From an uncultured Acidaminococcus sp. (lineage in GTDB: Bacteria > Bacillota_C > Negativicutes > Acidaminococcales > Acidaminococcaceae), in the NCBI GenBank assembly GCA_900314165.1, contig OMUE01000063.1:1-5827 (forward strand): 5,827 nucleotides of DNA, read 5' to 3'. This document shows positions 1 to 5,827 of this stretch, piece by piece. The notes under the pieces were generated by a model. That model had not been told where the DNA came from and did no database searches. It saw only the letters and a list, made by a program, of their open reading frames with translations. Position 1 is the first letter of the stretch. Each line of letters opens with the position of its first letter. Made by a program: the position numbers and the translations under genes.

Positions 1-1
1 T

Positions 2-397
2 GCCCGGCAGCTGCCCCGGGACTGGTACAGCTTCCTGGATCTGTATATGAATTTCAACGGCCGGTTGGGCCGGACAGAACTGGCGCTAAGGGGAGCGCTG
101 TTGTTCACAGGTCTGTGCTGCCTGGTCATCCTCTTTATGGGCTGTGTAGCCATGTTCAGCCTGTTCCAGAGCGCCGTAGGGGCCATCCTGCTCCTGGGCA
201 TCTGGCTGGGACTGTGGATTGTGATTGCAATCTGTGGGTTTTCTTTAGTGGTGAGACGTCTCCACGATCTGGATAAACGAGGTTGGTGGAGTTTGCTGCT
301 CCTGCTTCCTATCATAAATATAGGTTTTGTGGTCTATCTGGTGTTAAACAAAGGTAAGTTAAAATCAAATCGTTTCGGAACTATAGGCGGCGTGTAA
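2..397 (+). CDS. DUF805 family small membrane protein, 5' end outside window
   Basis: This is an integral membrane protein of the DUF805 family, whose molecular function is unknown. The first in-frame ATG is at 47, but the frame is open to the window edge. The residues before that Met (DWYSFLDLY) continue the usual family start, a Trp-Tyr motif followed by an aromatic stretch into FNGR, so the true start lies upstream and the gene is partial. Numbering from the Met at 47: the NFNGRLGR motif is at 2-9, and hydrophobic segments lie at about 14-40, 43-69 and 82-100. The family signature RRLHD (70-74) with GWW (79-81) sits between the last two segments, and NRFG is at 108-111 near the C-terminus. 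The signature motifs make the family call firm. The role is unknown; some DUF805 proteins carry extra N-terminal domains, which cannot be judged here. An intrinsic terminator overlaps the stop codon, so the gene is not co-transcribed with the next operon. Confidence 0.85.
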   Translation, partial: ARQLPRDWYSFLDLYMNFNGRLGRTELALRGALLFTGLCCLVILFMGCVAMFSLFQSAVGAILLLGIWLGLWIVIAICGFSLVVRRLHDLDKRGWWSLLLLLPIINIGFVVYLVLNKGKLKSNRFGTIGGV

Positions 398-414
398 TAC
401 GCCGCTTTTTTTTT
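387..414 (+). terminator. Intrinsic terminator overlapping the DUF805 stop codon
   Basis: A 7-bp GC-rich stem (GCGGCGT at 387-393 pairing with ACGCCGC at 399-405) with a 5-nt loop is followed directly by nine T residues (406-414). The 5' arm encodes the last residues of the DUF805 protein, and its TAA stop (395-397) lies in the loop. Confidence 0.93.
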
Positions 415-463
415 GTGTAAGCTCGGATAAAGGGCACTGAAATTTATTTATCATCTAAAATAG

Positions 464-472
464 TGTTATAAT
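464..472 (+). promoter_or_regulatory. Extended -10 promoter for the ATPase/VWA operon
   Basis: TGTTATAAT (464-472) is a perfect TATAAT preceded by the TGn extension. The hexamer at the -35 distance (around 444-449, TTATTT) is poor, which fits an extended -10 promoter. Transcription would start near 479, giving a leader of about 37 nt. The element lies between the upstream terminator and the ATPase start, in an AT-rich spacer. Confidence 0.65.
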
Positions 473-515
473 AGGAATTAACTGACAAGGACTATCAAAA
501 AGGGAGTTACTTAAG

Positions 516-1430
516 ATGTTGGATTTTTTACGGAATGAAGGAATCAATGAAATGCTGCTGAGCGGCATTGAAGACTATAAGAAAGCAAATCCTCTGGATC
601 CAAACCTGGCAGCACGGGTGCCGCAGCCTCATTTCCATTATTATGGCAAGGACGTATGGGAACAGGCCATTGCGGCGCTTCTGTGCGGACAAAACCTGCT
701 GCTGGCAGGGCCTAAGGCAACGGGCAAGAACGTGCTGGCAGAAAATCTGGCAGCTGTATTCAACCGGCCCATGTGGAACGTGTCATTCCACATCAACATG
801 GACGCGGCGGCCATGCTGGGGCAGGATACCTTTAAAAACGGCGAAGTCGTGTTCCGTCCCGGTCCTGTGTTCCAGTGCGCCGTGAACGGCGGCTTCGGCG
901 TATTCGATGAAATCAACATGGCCCGGAACGAAGCTATGGCTGTGCTGCACTCCCTGCTGGACTTCCGGCATACGGTGGACATTCCCGGCTACGACCTGCT
1001 GCATGCGGACAAGGCCTGCCGGTTCATCGCTACCATGAACTACGGCTATTCCGGCACCCGGGAGCTGAACGAGGCTCTTACCAGCCGGTTTGCTGTCATC
1101 CAGTTGCCGCCTACTGGGGAAGGCCCTCTGACGCGCCTGTTGGAAGCAGAATTCCCCACCATGAAAGCGGAGGCCCGGAAGGCTTTCTGCCGGATCTTCC
1201 TGGATCTGGAAAAGAAGTGCTCGGAATCGGAAATCTCTGACCGGGCTTTGGACCTGCGGGGTCTGCTGGACTCCATCCACCTGATGCAGGCGGGCTTGGA
1301 AGCTCACAGCGCCTTGGCTATGGGCATCGTAAACAAATCCTTCGACGAATATGAACCGGGCCTGATCCAGGACGTCATCAACCTGCATATTCCGGGGAAC
1401 TATACCAGCAAGGATATTTTCGAAGGATGA
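516..1430 (+). CDS. MoxR-type AAA+ ATPase (NorQ/CbbQ-like)
   Basis: This is a 304-residue cytoplasmic AAA+ ATPase of the MoxR/AAA_5 type. Such proteins work with VWA-domain partners to remodel or activate client proteins. Visible motifs are Walker A at 65-72 (GPKATGKN), a hydrophobic strand into Walker B at 126-132 (ending VFDE), sensor 1 at Asn175 (IATMN), a likely arginine finger at Arg191 (LTSRF), and a probable sensor 2 helix around 240-252 with Arg243 and Arg248. The C-terminal helices from about 240 fit the lid domain. The length is normal for the group. Walker A is odd: Asn72 stands where Thr or Ser normally coordinates magnesium. The ATG at 516 is preceded by GGGAG at 502-506 with 9-nt spacing. 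The VWA gene starts 6 nt after the stop, so the two are almost certainly co-translated partners. The superfamily is certain; the exact subfamily and client are not. Confidence 0.9.
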   Translation: MLDFLRNEGINEMLLSGIEDYKKANPLDPNLAARVPQPHFHYYGKDVWEQAIAALLCGQNLLLAGPKATGKNVLAENLAAVFNRPMWNVSFHINMDAAAMLGQDTFKNGEVVFRPGPVFQCAVNGGFGVFDEINMARNEAMAVLHSLLDFRHTVDIPGYDLLHADKACRFIATMNYGYSGTRELNEALTSRFAVIQLPPTGEGPLTRLLEAEFPTMKAEARKAFCRIFLDLEKKCSESEISDRALDLRGLLDSIHLMQAGLEAHSALAMGIVNKSFDEYEPGLIQDVINLHIPGNYTSKDIFEG

Positions 1431-1436
1431 TGACCT

Positions 1437-3164
1437 ATGGGCAAGCTGAAATATGATGCCAAGCGCCGGCGGGCCCTGAACATCGTCTGGGATGTGTCCG
1501 ACGATTATCGGTTCGACCCGGATTTCGTGGCCTATACAGAACAAGGGGCGCCAGATCTGTATCTGAACGCGGTGGTGGGCCTGACCCGGAAATATTACGA
1601 TGTGGAGGAAATCCATAATCTCTTTGAAGAGATGAAAGGATCCGCTATGGTGGATACCTTTACGGACCTGCTATGGCTGGGCTTGGAAAAGGTGACCTAC
1701 GAAAAAGAAGTAGGGGATCGGCCCGTACTGGAATACCTGCGCAAACAGCATGCCTACAATTATTTCCATGGGAAACTGCTGGGCAAGACCGGTGTAGCCC
1801 ACGAGATGCAGGCTGCCCGCTGGCATGAGGTGTTGGGGGAAAAGCTGCACCTGCACGATCCCTGGGCGAAAAGCCTGTATAAGAGCCTAAGCTTTGATCC
1901 AGCCTGGGATACGAAGACCATGTGTGATTATTTCCGGCATATGACGAAGAAATATTTCGTGTCCCATTTCCTGGTTCGGGAAAGTTTGGAAAAGGTTATC
2001 ATCGGCAAAGGGCTGGCAGATCTTGTGGAACTGATCCTGCCTCATTTCTACCGGAAGCAGGAATCCATTTTTAATTTCCTGTATTCTAAAAAAGATGCGG
2101 AAGCGGAAATCTCCGGCAAGAACAAGAAGAATGGCCTGATGGCCCTGGTTACGGGCAATACGGCTCAGGAAAACTACAGATATATTGTGGACTGCTTCGG
2201 CAGCTCCATCTATACGGCCCAGAAGATGCTGGATATCGAAAAAGCCTTCTGCCAGGGACCTCATGAGGGCAGCCATCTGCACTTTACGAGAGGGCGCCTG
2301 GGCAGCAAGGGCGCTACAGGGGAAGCGTCCCGCTGGCTCCAGGGGGCTCTGAAGCAGCGGGTCAAAAATGTGGCCTATTATAAGGATCATGGGGAACAGT
2401 GCCGGAAGGCCATCGCAAAACTGACGAACCAATTGCGCAGCGCCATGCGCATGACGAGAGCCCAGCTGCCGGTGCCGGCCAAAGAAGGGGACCTGGTACC
2501 TGGCCTGGTGTGGCGTGCCGTGGAGCTGGGGGATAGCCGGATCTTCTACGACAAGGAAGTCATGATGAGCCCTGATTTTACGGTGGACATTATGCTGGAT
2601 GCCTCTGCTTCCCGGGGTGAGTACCAGTCCGTCATCGCCAGCCAGGCCTTTGTCCTGGCGGAAGCCCTGCGGCAGTGCAATATCCCTTACCAGGTATATT
2701 CCTTCTGCACTTTGCGCAGCTATACGGTGCTGACAGTGTTCAAGACCTATGAAGAAAAGAAGAAATGCGATGCCATCTTCAACTACGTAGCTACGGGCTG
2801 GAACCGGGATGGCCTGGCCCTTAGGGGAGCCCGGCAGCTCATGGGAGATTTCAACCATACGAAGAAGATCCTCATCATGCTGACGGATGCCCAGCCTAAC
2901 GACGACAAGCCTCTGCGCCAGAACGGTGTGTTCCTGAATAATGCGGAATACCGGGACGAAAAAGCCATTGCGGATACGGCGGACGAAGCCGCGGCTTTGC
3001 GCCGGGAAGGGATCCGCATCATCGGCCTCATTAACGACGAAATCAAAGGCGGCATGAAGGACGCCCGGACCATCTTTGGTCAGGATTGCGTGGAAGTCAA
3101 GGAGCTGGACAAGCTGGCCGACAGCGTGGGGAAAATTTTGTGCCGGCAGATTGGGGCATTTTAA
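1437..3164 (+). CDS. VWA-domain protein, NorD/CoxE-like partner of the MoxR ATPase
   Basis: This is a 575-residue cytoplasmic protein with no signal peptide or membrane segment. A C-terminal VWA domain spans about 381-570. Its metal-ion-dependent adhesion site (MIDAS) is seen as DASAS at 388-392 (Asp388, Ser390, Ser392), a probable threonine site at Thr453 within ATGWNRDG, and TDAQPND at 483-489 with Asp484. The latter matches the TDGxPND signature of NorD-type proteins, and the FG pair at 547-548 near the end also fits NorD. The first 380 residues are helical and match no domain I recognise; they include a charged linker (218-232) and a histidine cluster at 276-282. In NorQ/NorD and CbbQ/CbbO pairs, the VWA protein tethers the ATPase ring to its client through the MIDAS, and the same is inferred here. 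The start at 1437 has AGGA at 1424-1427 and lies 6 nt after the ATPase stop. No NO reductase or Rubisco gene is in view, so the client is unknown. Confidence 0.85.
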   Translation: MGKLKYDAKRRRALNIVWDVSDDYRFDPDFVAYTEQGAPDLYLNAVVGLTRKYYDVEEIHNLFEEMKGSAMVDTFTDLLWLGLEKVTYEKEVGDRPVLEYLRKQHAYNYFHGKLLGKTGVAHEMQAARWHEVLGEKLHLHDPWAKSLYKSLSFDPAWDTKTMCDYFRHMTKKYFVSHFLVRESLEKVIIGKGLADLVELILPHFYRKQESIFNFLYSKKDAEAEISGKNKKNGLMALVTGNTAQENYRYIVDCFGSSIYTAQKMLDIEKAFCQGPHEGSHLHFTRGRLGSKGATGEASRWLQGALKQRVKNVAYYKDHGEQCRKAIAKLTNQLRSAMRMTRAQLPVPAKEGDLVPGLVWRAVELGDSRIFYDKEVMMSPDFTVDIMLDASASRGEYQSVIASQAFVLAEALRQCNIPYQVYSFCTLRSYTVLTVFKTYEEKKKCDAIFNYVATGWNRDGLALRGARQLMGDFNHTKKILIMLTDAQPNDDKPLRQNGVFLNNAEYRDEKAIADTADEAAALRREGIRIIGLINDEIKGGMKDARTIFGQDCVEVKELDKLADSVGKILCRQIGAF

Positions 3165-3181
3165 GAGCGAAAAGTTAGTCC

Positions 3182-3270
3182 TCCGTAGGGGCGCATCGTG
3201 AGATGCGCCCACTAAGGATTCCTTTTTTGAATAGCTTTAGTGGGCTTATCTTACGATAAGCCCCTACGGA
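3182..3270 (+). repeat. Nested palindromic element, REPIN-like
   Basis: Two similar units lie head to head. The left unit starts TCCGTAGGGGC (3182-3192) and forms a hairpin with arms 3189-3197 and 3202-3210 and a GTGA loop. The right unit, on the opposite strand, ends GCCCCTACGGA (3260-3270) and forms a hairpin with arms 3242-3250 and 3255-3263. The outer 11-nt arms are perfectly complementary to each other, as are the inner arms GCCCACTAA (3207-3215) and TTAGTGGGC (3237-3245). The spacer 3216-3236 contains a T6 run and a small ATTC/GAAT stem. The element starts 17 nt after the VWA gene stop. It may also slow or end transcription of that operon, because no other terminator is seen. The layout resembles REPINs (paired inverted REP sequences), but the family is not identified. 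Confidence 0.85.
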
Positions 3271-3417
3271 TTAATATCTGTATTTGGCGTATAGTTAAAA
3301 TTAGAATTGAAAGTTAATTATGGTTTTCTATACTAGTGTAAGTTTATTAGAGCAAAGCAATACCTTCTTTTCGCTTTTCACTTTTCACTCATATCCAACG
3401 TCCAATCGATGCGGCAG
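3271..3417. other. AT-rich intergenic spacer without a gene
   Basis: No credible reading frame is seen on either strand. A possible secondary promoter is TTGAAA at 3307-3312 with a 16-nt spacer to TATACT at 3329-3334. It would point toward valS from further upstream, but it is unsupported beyond the hexamers. The right part carries the TTTTCAC-type tandem repeat listed separately. Confidence 0.5.
3368..3388. repeat. Three tandem heptamers (TTTTCGC, TTTTCAC, TTTTCAC)
   Basis: Three consecutive 7-nt units occupy 3368-3374, 3375-3381 and 3382-3388. The reverse complement of the first unit, GCGAAAA, occurs at 3167-3173 just after the VWA gene stop. The repeat therefore pairs loosely with the left edge of the intergenic region. 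Confidence 0.7.
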
Positions 3418-3446
3418 TTGACTTTTAGCTTTACTATTGATAGAAT
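3418..3446 (+). promoter_or_regulatory. Sigma-A type promoter of the valS leader
   Basis: TTGACT (3418-3423) and TAGAAT (3441-3446) are separated by an ideal 17-nt spacer, and each hexamer differs from consensus at one position. Transcription would start near 3453, just before the first bases needed for T-box Stem I, so position and content agree. Confidence 0.85.
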
Positions 3447-3452
3447 GAAACG

Positions 3453-3688
3453 TAAATCAATATCGAAAAAAGCAACGAAAAGAAGCAGTACAGCCGGTTG
3501 CGGACAGAGAGGATGCGGGGGGTGCGAGCATCTGCGTGGACAGCTGGAAGTCGTCTTGGAGCTGATGGGGTGAACACCAGTAGTCCCATCCGTGTGGCAC
3601 GTTACGCCTATGAAGGTGCTCAAGCAATTGAGAAGATAGGTGGTACCGCGAATAACTCGTCCTATAAATAGGACGGGTTTATTTTTTT
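3453..3688 (+). ncRNA. T-box riboswitch (tRNA-Val responsive) upstream of valS
   Basis: This leader senses the charging state of tRNA-Val. In Stem I, a kink-turn can be drawn from AGC (3471-3473), a 3-nt bulge AAC and GA (3477-3478) opposite GA (3559-3560) and GCT (3561-3563). AAGA (3480-3483) pairs with TCTT (3554-3557) below the specifier loop. The AGTA motif is at 3487-3490. The valine specifier GUC is at 3550-3552 and is followed by a purine. A 7-bp helix pairs 3494-3500 with 3541-3547. The distal part has AGAGAG (3506-3511) and GGTGCGAG (3521-3528). A later hairpin is at 3591-3601. The T-box TGGTACCGCG is at 3641-3650. The antiterminator pairs 3636-3640 with 3661-3665 and 3648-3650 with 3658-3660, leaving the expected 7-nt bulge TGGTACC that binds the tRNA acceptor end. 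Specifier placement relies partly on my memory of the glyQS leader. The exact 5' end is inferred from the promoter. Confidence 0.93.
3654..3688 (+). terminator. T-box attenuator terminator
   Basis: An 11-bp stem (3654-3664 with 3669-3679, including one T-G wobble) is capped by a 4-nt loop and followed by a T-rich tail with seven T residues at 3682-3688. Its 5' arm (3658-3665) is the same sequence needed for the antiterminator, so the two folds exclude each other. It ends transcription before valS when tRNA-Val is charged. Confidence 0.93.
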
Positions 3689-3702
3689 AAGGAGGAAAGA
3701 AC

Positions 3703-5827
3703 ATGGCAGAAGAAAACAACATCCCAAAGGTGTATGATCCCGCCTCTGTGGAAAAGAAATGGTACAAATACTGGATGGACAAAGGCTTCTTCCATCAGGA
3801 AGTTGATCCGGATAAAACCCCGTTCAGCGTGGTGATTCCGCCTCCCAACATTACCGGGAAGCTGCACATGGGTCACGCCCTGGACAACACCCTGCAGGAC
3901 ATCCTGGTGCGCTGGCATCGGATGATGGGGGATAATACCTGCTGGCTGCCGGGCTACGACCACGCCGGTCTGGCTACCCAGATCAAGGTAGAAGAAGAAC
4001 TGAAGAAGACGGAAGGCCTGACCCGCTATGACCTGGGCCGGGAAGAATTCGTAAAACGGGTATGGGCCTGGAAGCAGCAGTATGGGGACAGAATCGTCAC
4101 TCAGCTGAAATCCCTGGGCGTTTCCTGTGACTGGGACCGCCAGCGCTTCACCATGGATGAAGGCCTGAGCCGTGCCGTTCGGGAAGCCTTTGTGAGCCTG
4201 TATGAAAAGGGCCTGATCTACAAAGGCACCCGCATGATCAACTGGTGCGTCAATTGCCGCACGGCCCTCAGCGACGTGGAAGTAGAACACCAGGATGACG
4301 AAGGCCATCTGTGGTACATCAAATATCCTATTGCCGGTGAACCGGGCAACTATCTGACCATCGCTACCACCCGTCCGGAAACCATCCCCGGCGATACGGC
4401 TGTAGCTGTGAACCCCAAGGATGAACGGTACGGCCAATATGTAGGCAAGAAAGTAGCCCTGCCCACTACGGACAGAGAAATCCCCATCATCGCCGACGAT
4501 TACGTAGACCTGGAATTTGGTACCGGTGCTGTAAAGATTACACCTGCTCACGATCCTAACGACTATGAGATGGGCCAGCGGCAGCACCTGGATTCCATTA
4601 CGGTCATCGGCCTGGACGGCAAGATGACGAAGGACGCCGGCAAGTACGAAGGCCAGGACCGCTACGAATGCAGAGACAACATCGTAGCCGACCTGAAGGA
4701 AATGGGTCTCTTGGTGAAAGTAGAAGAATGCCCGCACTCCGTTGGCCATTGCCAGCGCTGCCACCACGTAGTAGAACCCCTGACCTCTACCCAGTGGTTC
4801 GTGAAGATGGGGCCTCTGGTGAAAGCTGCCGTGGACTGCGTCAACGATGGCCGGACTCAGTTCGTGCCGCCCCGCTTCGTGAAGACCTATACGAATTGGA
4901 TGGATAACATCCACGACTGGTGCATTTCCCGCCAGATCTGGTGGGGCCACCGGATCCCTGTGTGGTACTGCGACGACTGCGGCGAAGTCATGGCGTCCCG
5001 GACGGACCTGACGAAGTGCACGAAGTGCGGCAGCACCCACATCCATCAGGACGAGGATGCGCTGGACACCTGGTTCAGCTCCGGCCTGTGGCCGTTCTCC
5101 ACGTTCGGTTGGCCGGATAAGACTCCTGAACTGAAGCAATGGTATCCTACCAGCGTGCTGGTTACCGGCTACGACATCATCTTCTTCTGGGTAGCCCGGA
5201 TGCTGACCATGGGCATGGAATTCATGAAGGATATTCCTTTCAAACACGTATTCATCCACGGTCTGGTCCGCGACGAACAGGGCCGCAAGATGAGTAAGTC
5301 CCTGGGCAACGGCATCGATCCTCTGGAAGTCGTGGACAAGTACGGCGCCGATACCCTGCGCTTTATGCTGATTACGGGCAATACTCCCGGCAACGACATG
5401 CGCTTCTACTGGAGCCGCATGGACGCTACCCGGAACTTTGCCAACAAGATCTGGAACGCTTCCCGGTTCGCCCTCATGAACCTGGACGGCTATGATCCTA
5501 AAGCGGAAAAGGCTCCTTATACCCTGGCGGACAAGTGGATTCTGTCCCGCCTGCAGCACACCATCAAAGACGTGACGGAGTACCTGGGCAAGTTCGAACT
5601 GGGTGAAGCCGGCCGCCTGATCTACGACTTCATCTGGGGCGAAGTCTGCGACTGGTACATCGAACTCATCAAACCGCGCCTGTACGACAAGGAAAACGCT
5701 GCCAGCCGGGCTACGGCGCAGTCCGTGCTGTGCCAGGTGCTGGGCGATGCCATGAAGCTGCTGCATCCTTACATGCCGTTCATTACGGAAGAAATCTGGC
5801 AGCACCTGCCTCATGAAGGGGAAAGCA
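3703..5827 (+). CDS. valS: Valyl-tRNA synthetase, 3' end outside window
   Basis: Class Ia aminoacyl-tRNA synthetase that charges tRNA-Val with valine in the cytoplasm and edits mischarged threonine. The first 708 codons are present; the family is usually about 880 residues, so the end of the anticodon-binding domain and the C-terminal coiled coil are missing. Visible landmarks are the HIGH motif as HMGH (55-58), a CP1 region beginning with a WCVNC pair (181-185), and the editing site with ATTRPE (221-226) and [11 protein letters not shown] (277-287). In the latter, Lys278, Thr280, Asp284 and Asp287 match known ValRS editing residues. Next come the conserved [10 protein letters not shown] (407-416), a zinc-ribbon-like cysteine set (423, 426, 439, 442), [15 protein letters not shown] (529-533), and the anticodon-binding domain from about 605. 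The ATG at 3703 has AAGGAGG at 3689-3695 with 7-nt spacing, immediately after the attenuator. Expression is controlled by the T-box leader. No frameshift or stop is seen. Confidence 0.98.
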   Translation, partial: MAEENNIPKVYDPASVEKKWYKYWMDKGFFHQEVDPDKTPFSVVIPPPNITGKLHMGHALDNTLQDILVRWHRMMGDNTCWLPGYDHAGLATQIKVEEELKKTEGLTRYDLGREEFVKRVWAWKQQYGDRIVTQLKSLGVSCDWDRQRFTMDEGLSRAVREAFVSLYEKGLIYKGTRMINWCVNCRTALSDVEVEHQDDEGHLWYIKYPIAGEPGNYLTIATTRPETIPGDTAVAVNPKDERYGQYVGKKVALPTTDREIPIIADDYVDLEFGTGAVKITPAHDPNDYEMGQRQHLDSITVIGLDGKMTKDAGKYEGQDRYECRDNIVADLKEMGLLVKVEECPHSVGHCQRCHHVVEPLTSTQWFVKMGPLVKAAVDCVNDGRTQFVPPRFVKTYTNWMDNIHDWCISRQIWWGHRIPVWYCDDCGEVMASRTDLTKCTKCGSTHIHQDEDALDTWFSSGLWPFSTFGWPDKTPELKQWYPTSVLVTGYDIIFFWVARMLTMGMEFMKDIPFKHVFIHGLVRDEQGRKMSKSLGNGIDPLEVVDKYGADTLRFMLITGNTPGNDMRFYWSRMDATRNFANKIWNASRFALMNLDGYDPKAEKAPYTLADKWILSRLQHTIKDVTEYLGKFELGEAGRLIYDFIWGEVCDWYIELIKPRLYDKENAASRATAQSVLCQVLGDAMKLLHPYMPFITEEIWQHLPHEGES

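Noticed and set aside
47..49. ATG at 47 as the start of the DUF805 protein
   Set aside because: The frame is open upstream and the preceding residues (DWYSFLDLY) match the conserved N-terminal part of the family, so this Met is internal.
783..1616. Open frame on the - strand (277 codons)
   Set aside because: It is antisense to the ATPase and the start of the VWA gene, with no family features. The + strand genes explain the region.
2262..2276. HExxH zinc protease motif in the VWA protein
   Set aside because: HEGSH is flanked by Gly and Pro and lacks the hydrophobic helix pattern and third ligand of zincins. It is kept only as a low-interest histidine cluster.
1887..3212. Long open frame on the - strand (441 codons)
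   Set aside because: It is antisense to the VWA gene and has no ribosome binding site or recognisable domain; it is a codon-bias shadow.
3165..3270. CRISPR array or tRNA-like gene in the structured intergenic region
   Set aside because: There are two inverted units rather than regularly spaced direct repeats, and there is no tRNA arm consensus or CCA end.
3378..3623. Small - strand open frame in the intergenic region (81 codons)
   Set aside because: It overlaps the valS promoter and the T-box Stem I, which account for this sequence. The translation is low in hydrophobic order and has no clear ribosome binding site.
3679..5814. Very long open frame on the - strand (711 codons)
   Set aside because: It lies entirely antisense to valS, whose motifs (HMGH, KMSKS, editing site) are unmistakable. 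Long antisense frames are common opposite GC-rich genes with strong codon bias, and the translation resembles no known protein.

Overview
The window looks like chromosomal DNA from an anaerobic Firmicute. A T-box riboswitch in front of valS is a Firmicutes hallmark. The moderately high GC coding sequence next to AT-rich spacers, the protein character and the style of the intergenic palindromes suggest the Negativicutes, perhaps an Acidaminococcus relative. The phylum is well supported by the T-box; the genus is only an impression from memory.

Layout, all genes on the + strand: (1) the 3' part of a DUF805 small membrane protein gene (2-397), which enters from the left and ends inside its own intrinsic terminator. 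(2) A short spacer with an extended -10 promoter (about 464-472), followed by a tight two-gene operon: a MoxR-type AAA+ ATPase (516-1430) and, 6 nt later, a protein with a C-terminal von Willebrand factor A (VWA) domain (1437-3164). The pair resembles NorQ/NorD and CbbQ/CbbO, in which the ATPase and the MIDAS protein together remodel or activate a client enzyme, often a metalloenzyme. No client gene is visible here. (3) A 538-nt stretch with no protein gene (3165-3702). It holds a nested palindrome built like a REPIN (3182-3270), an AT-rich spacer with a heptamer tandem repeat, a strong sigma-A type promoter (3418-3446), and a complete T-box leader with a valine GUC specifier, antiterminator and terminator (about 3453-3688). 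(4) valS, valyl-tRNA synthetase (3703 to the window end), which is cut off in its anticodon-binding domain.

How the parts work: valS is predicted to be switched on when uncharged tRNA-Val pairs with the leader and stabilises the antiterminator. The ATPase/VWA operon is transcribed from its own promoter and appears functionally unrelated to valS. The most distinctive features are the palindromic element, whose two halves differ almost only at base-paired positions, and the orphan ATPase/VWA pair, whose Walker A motif ends in GKN rather than GKT or GKS.
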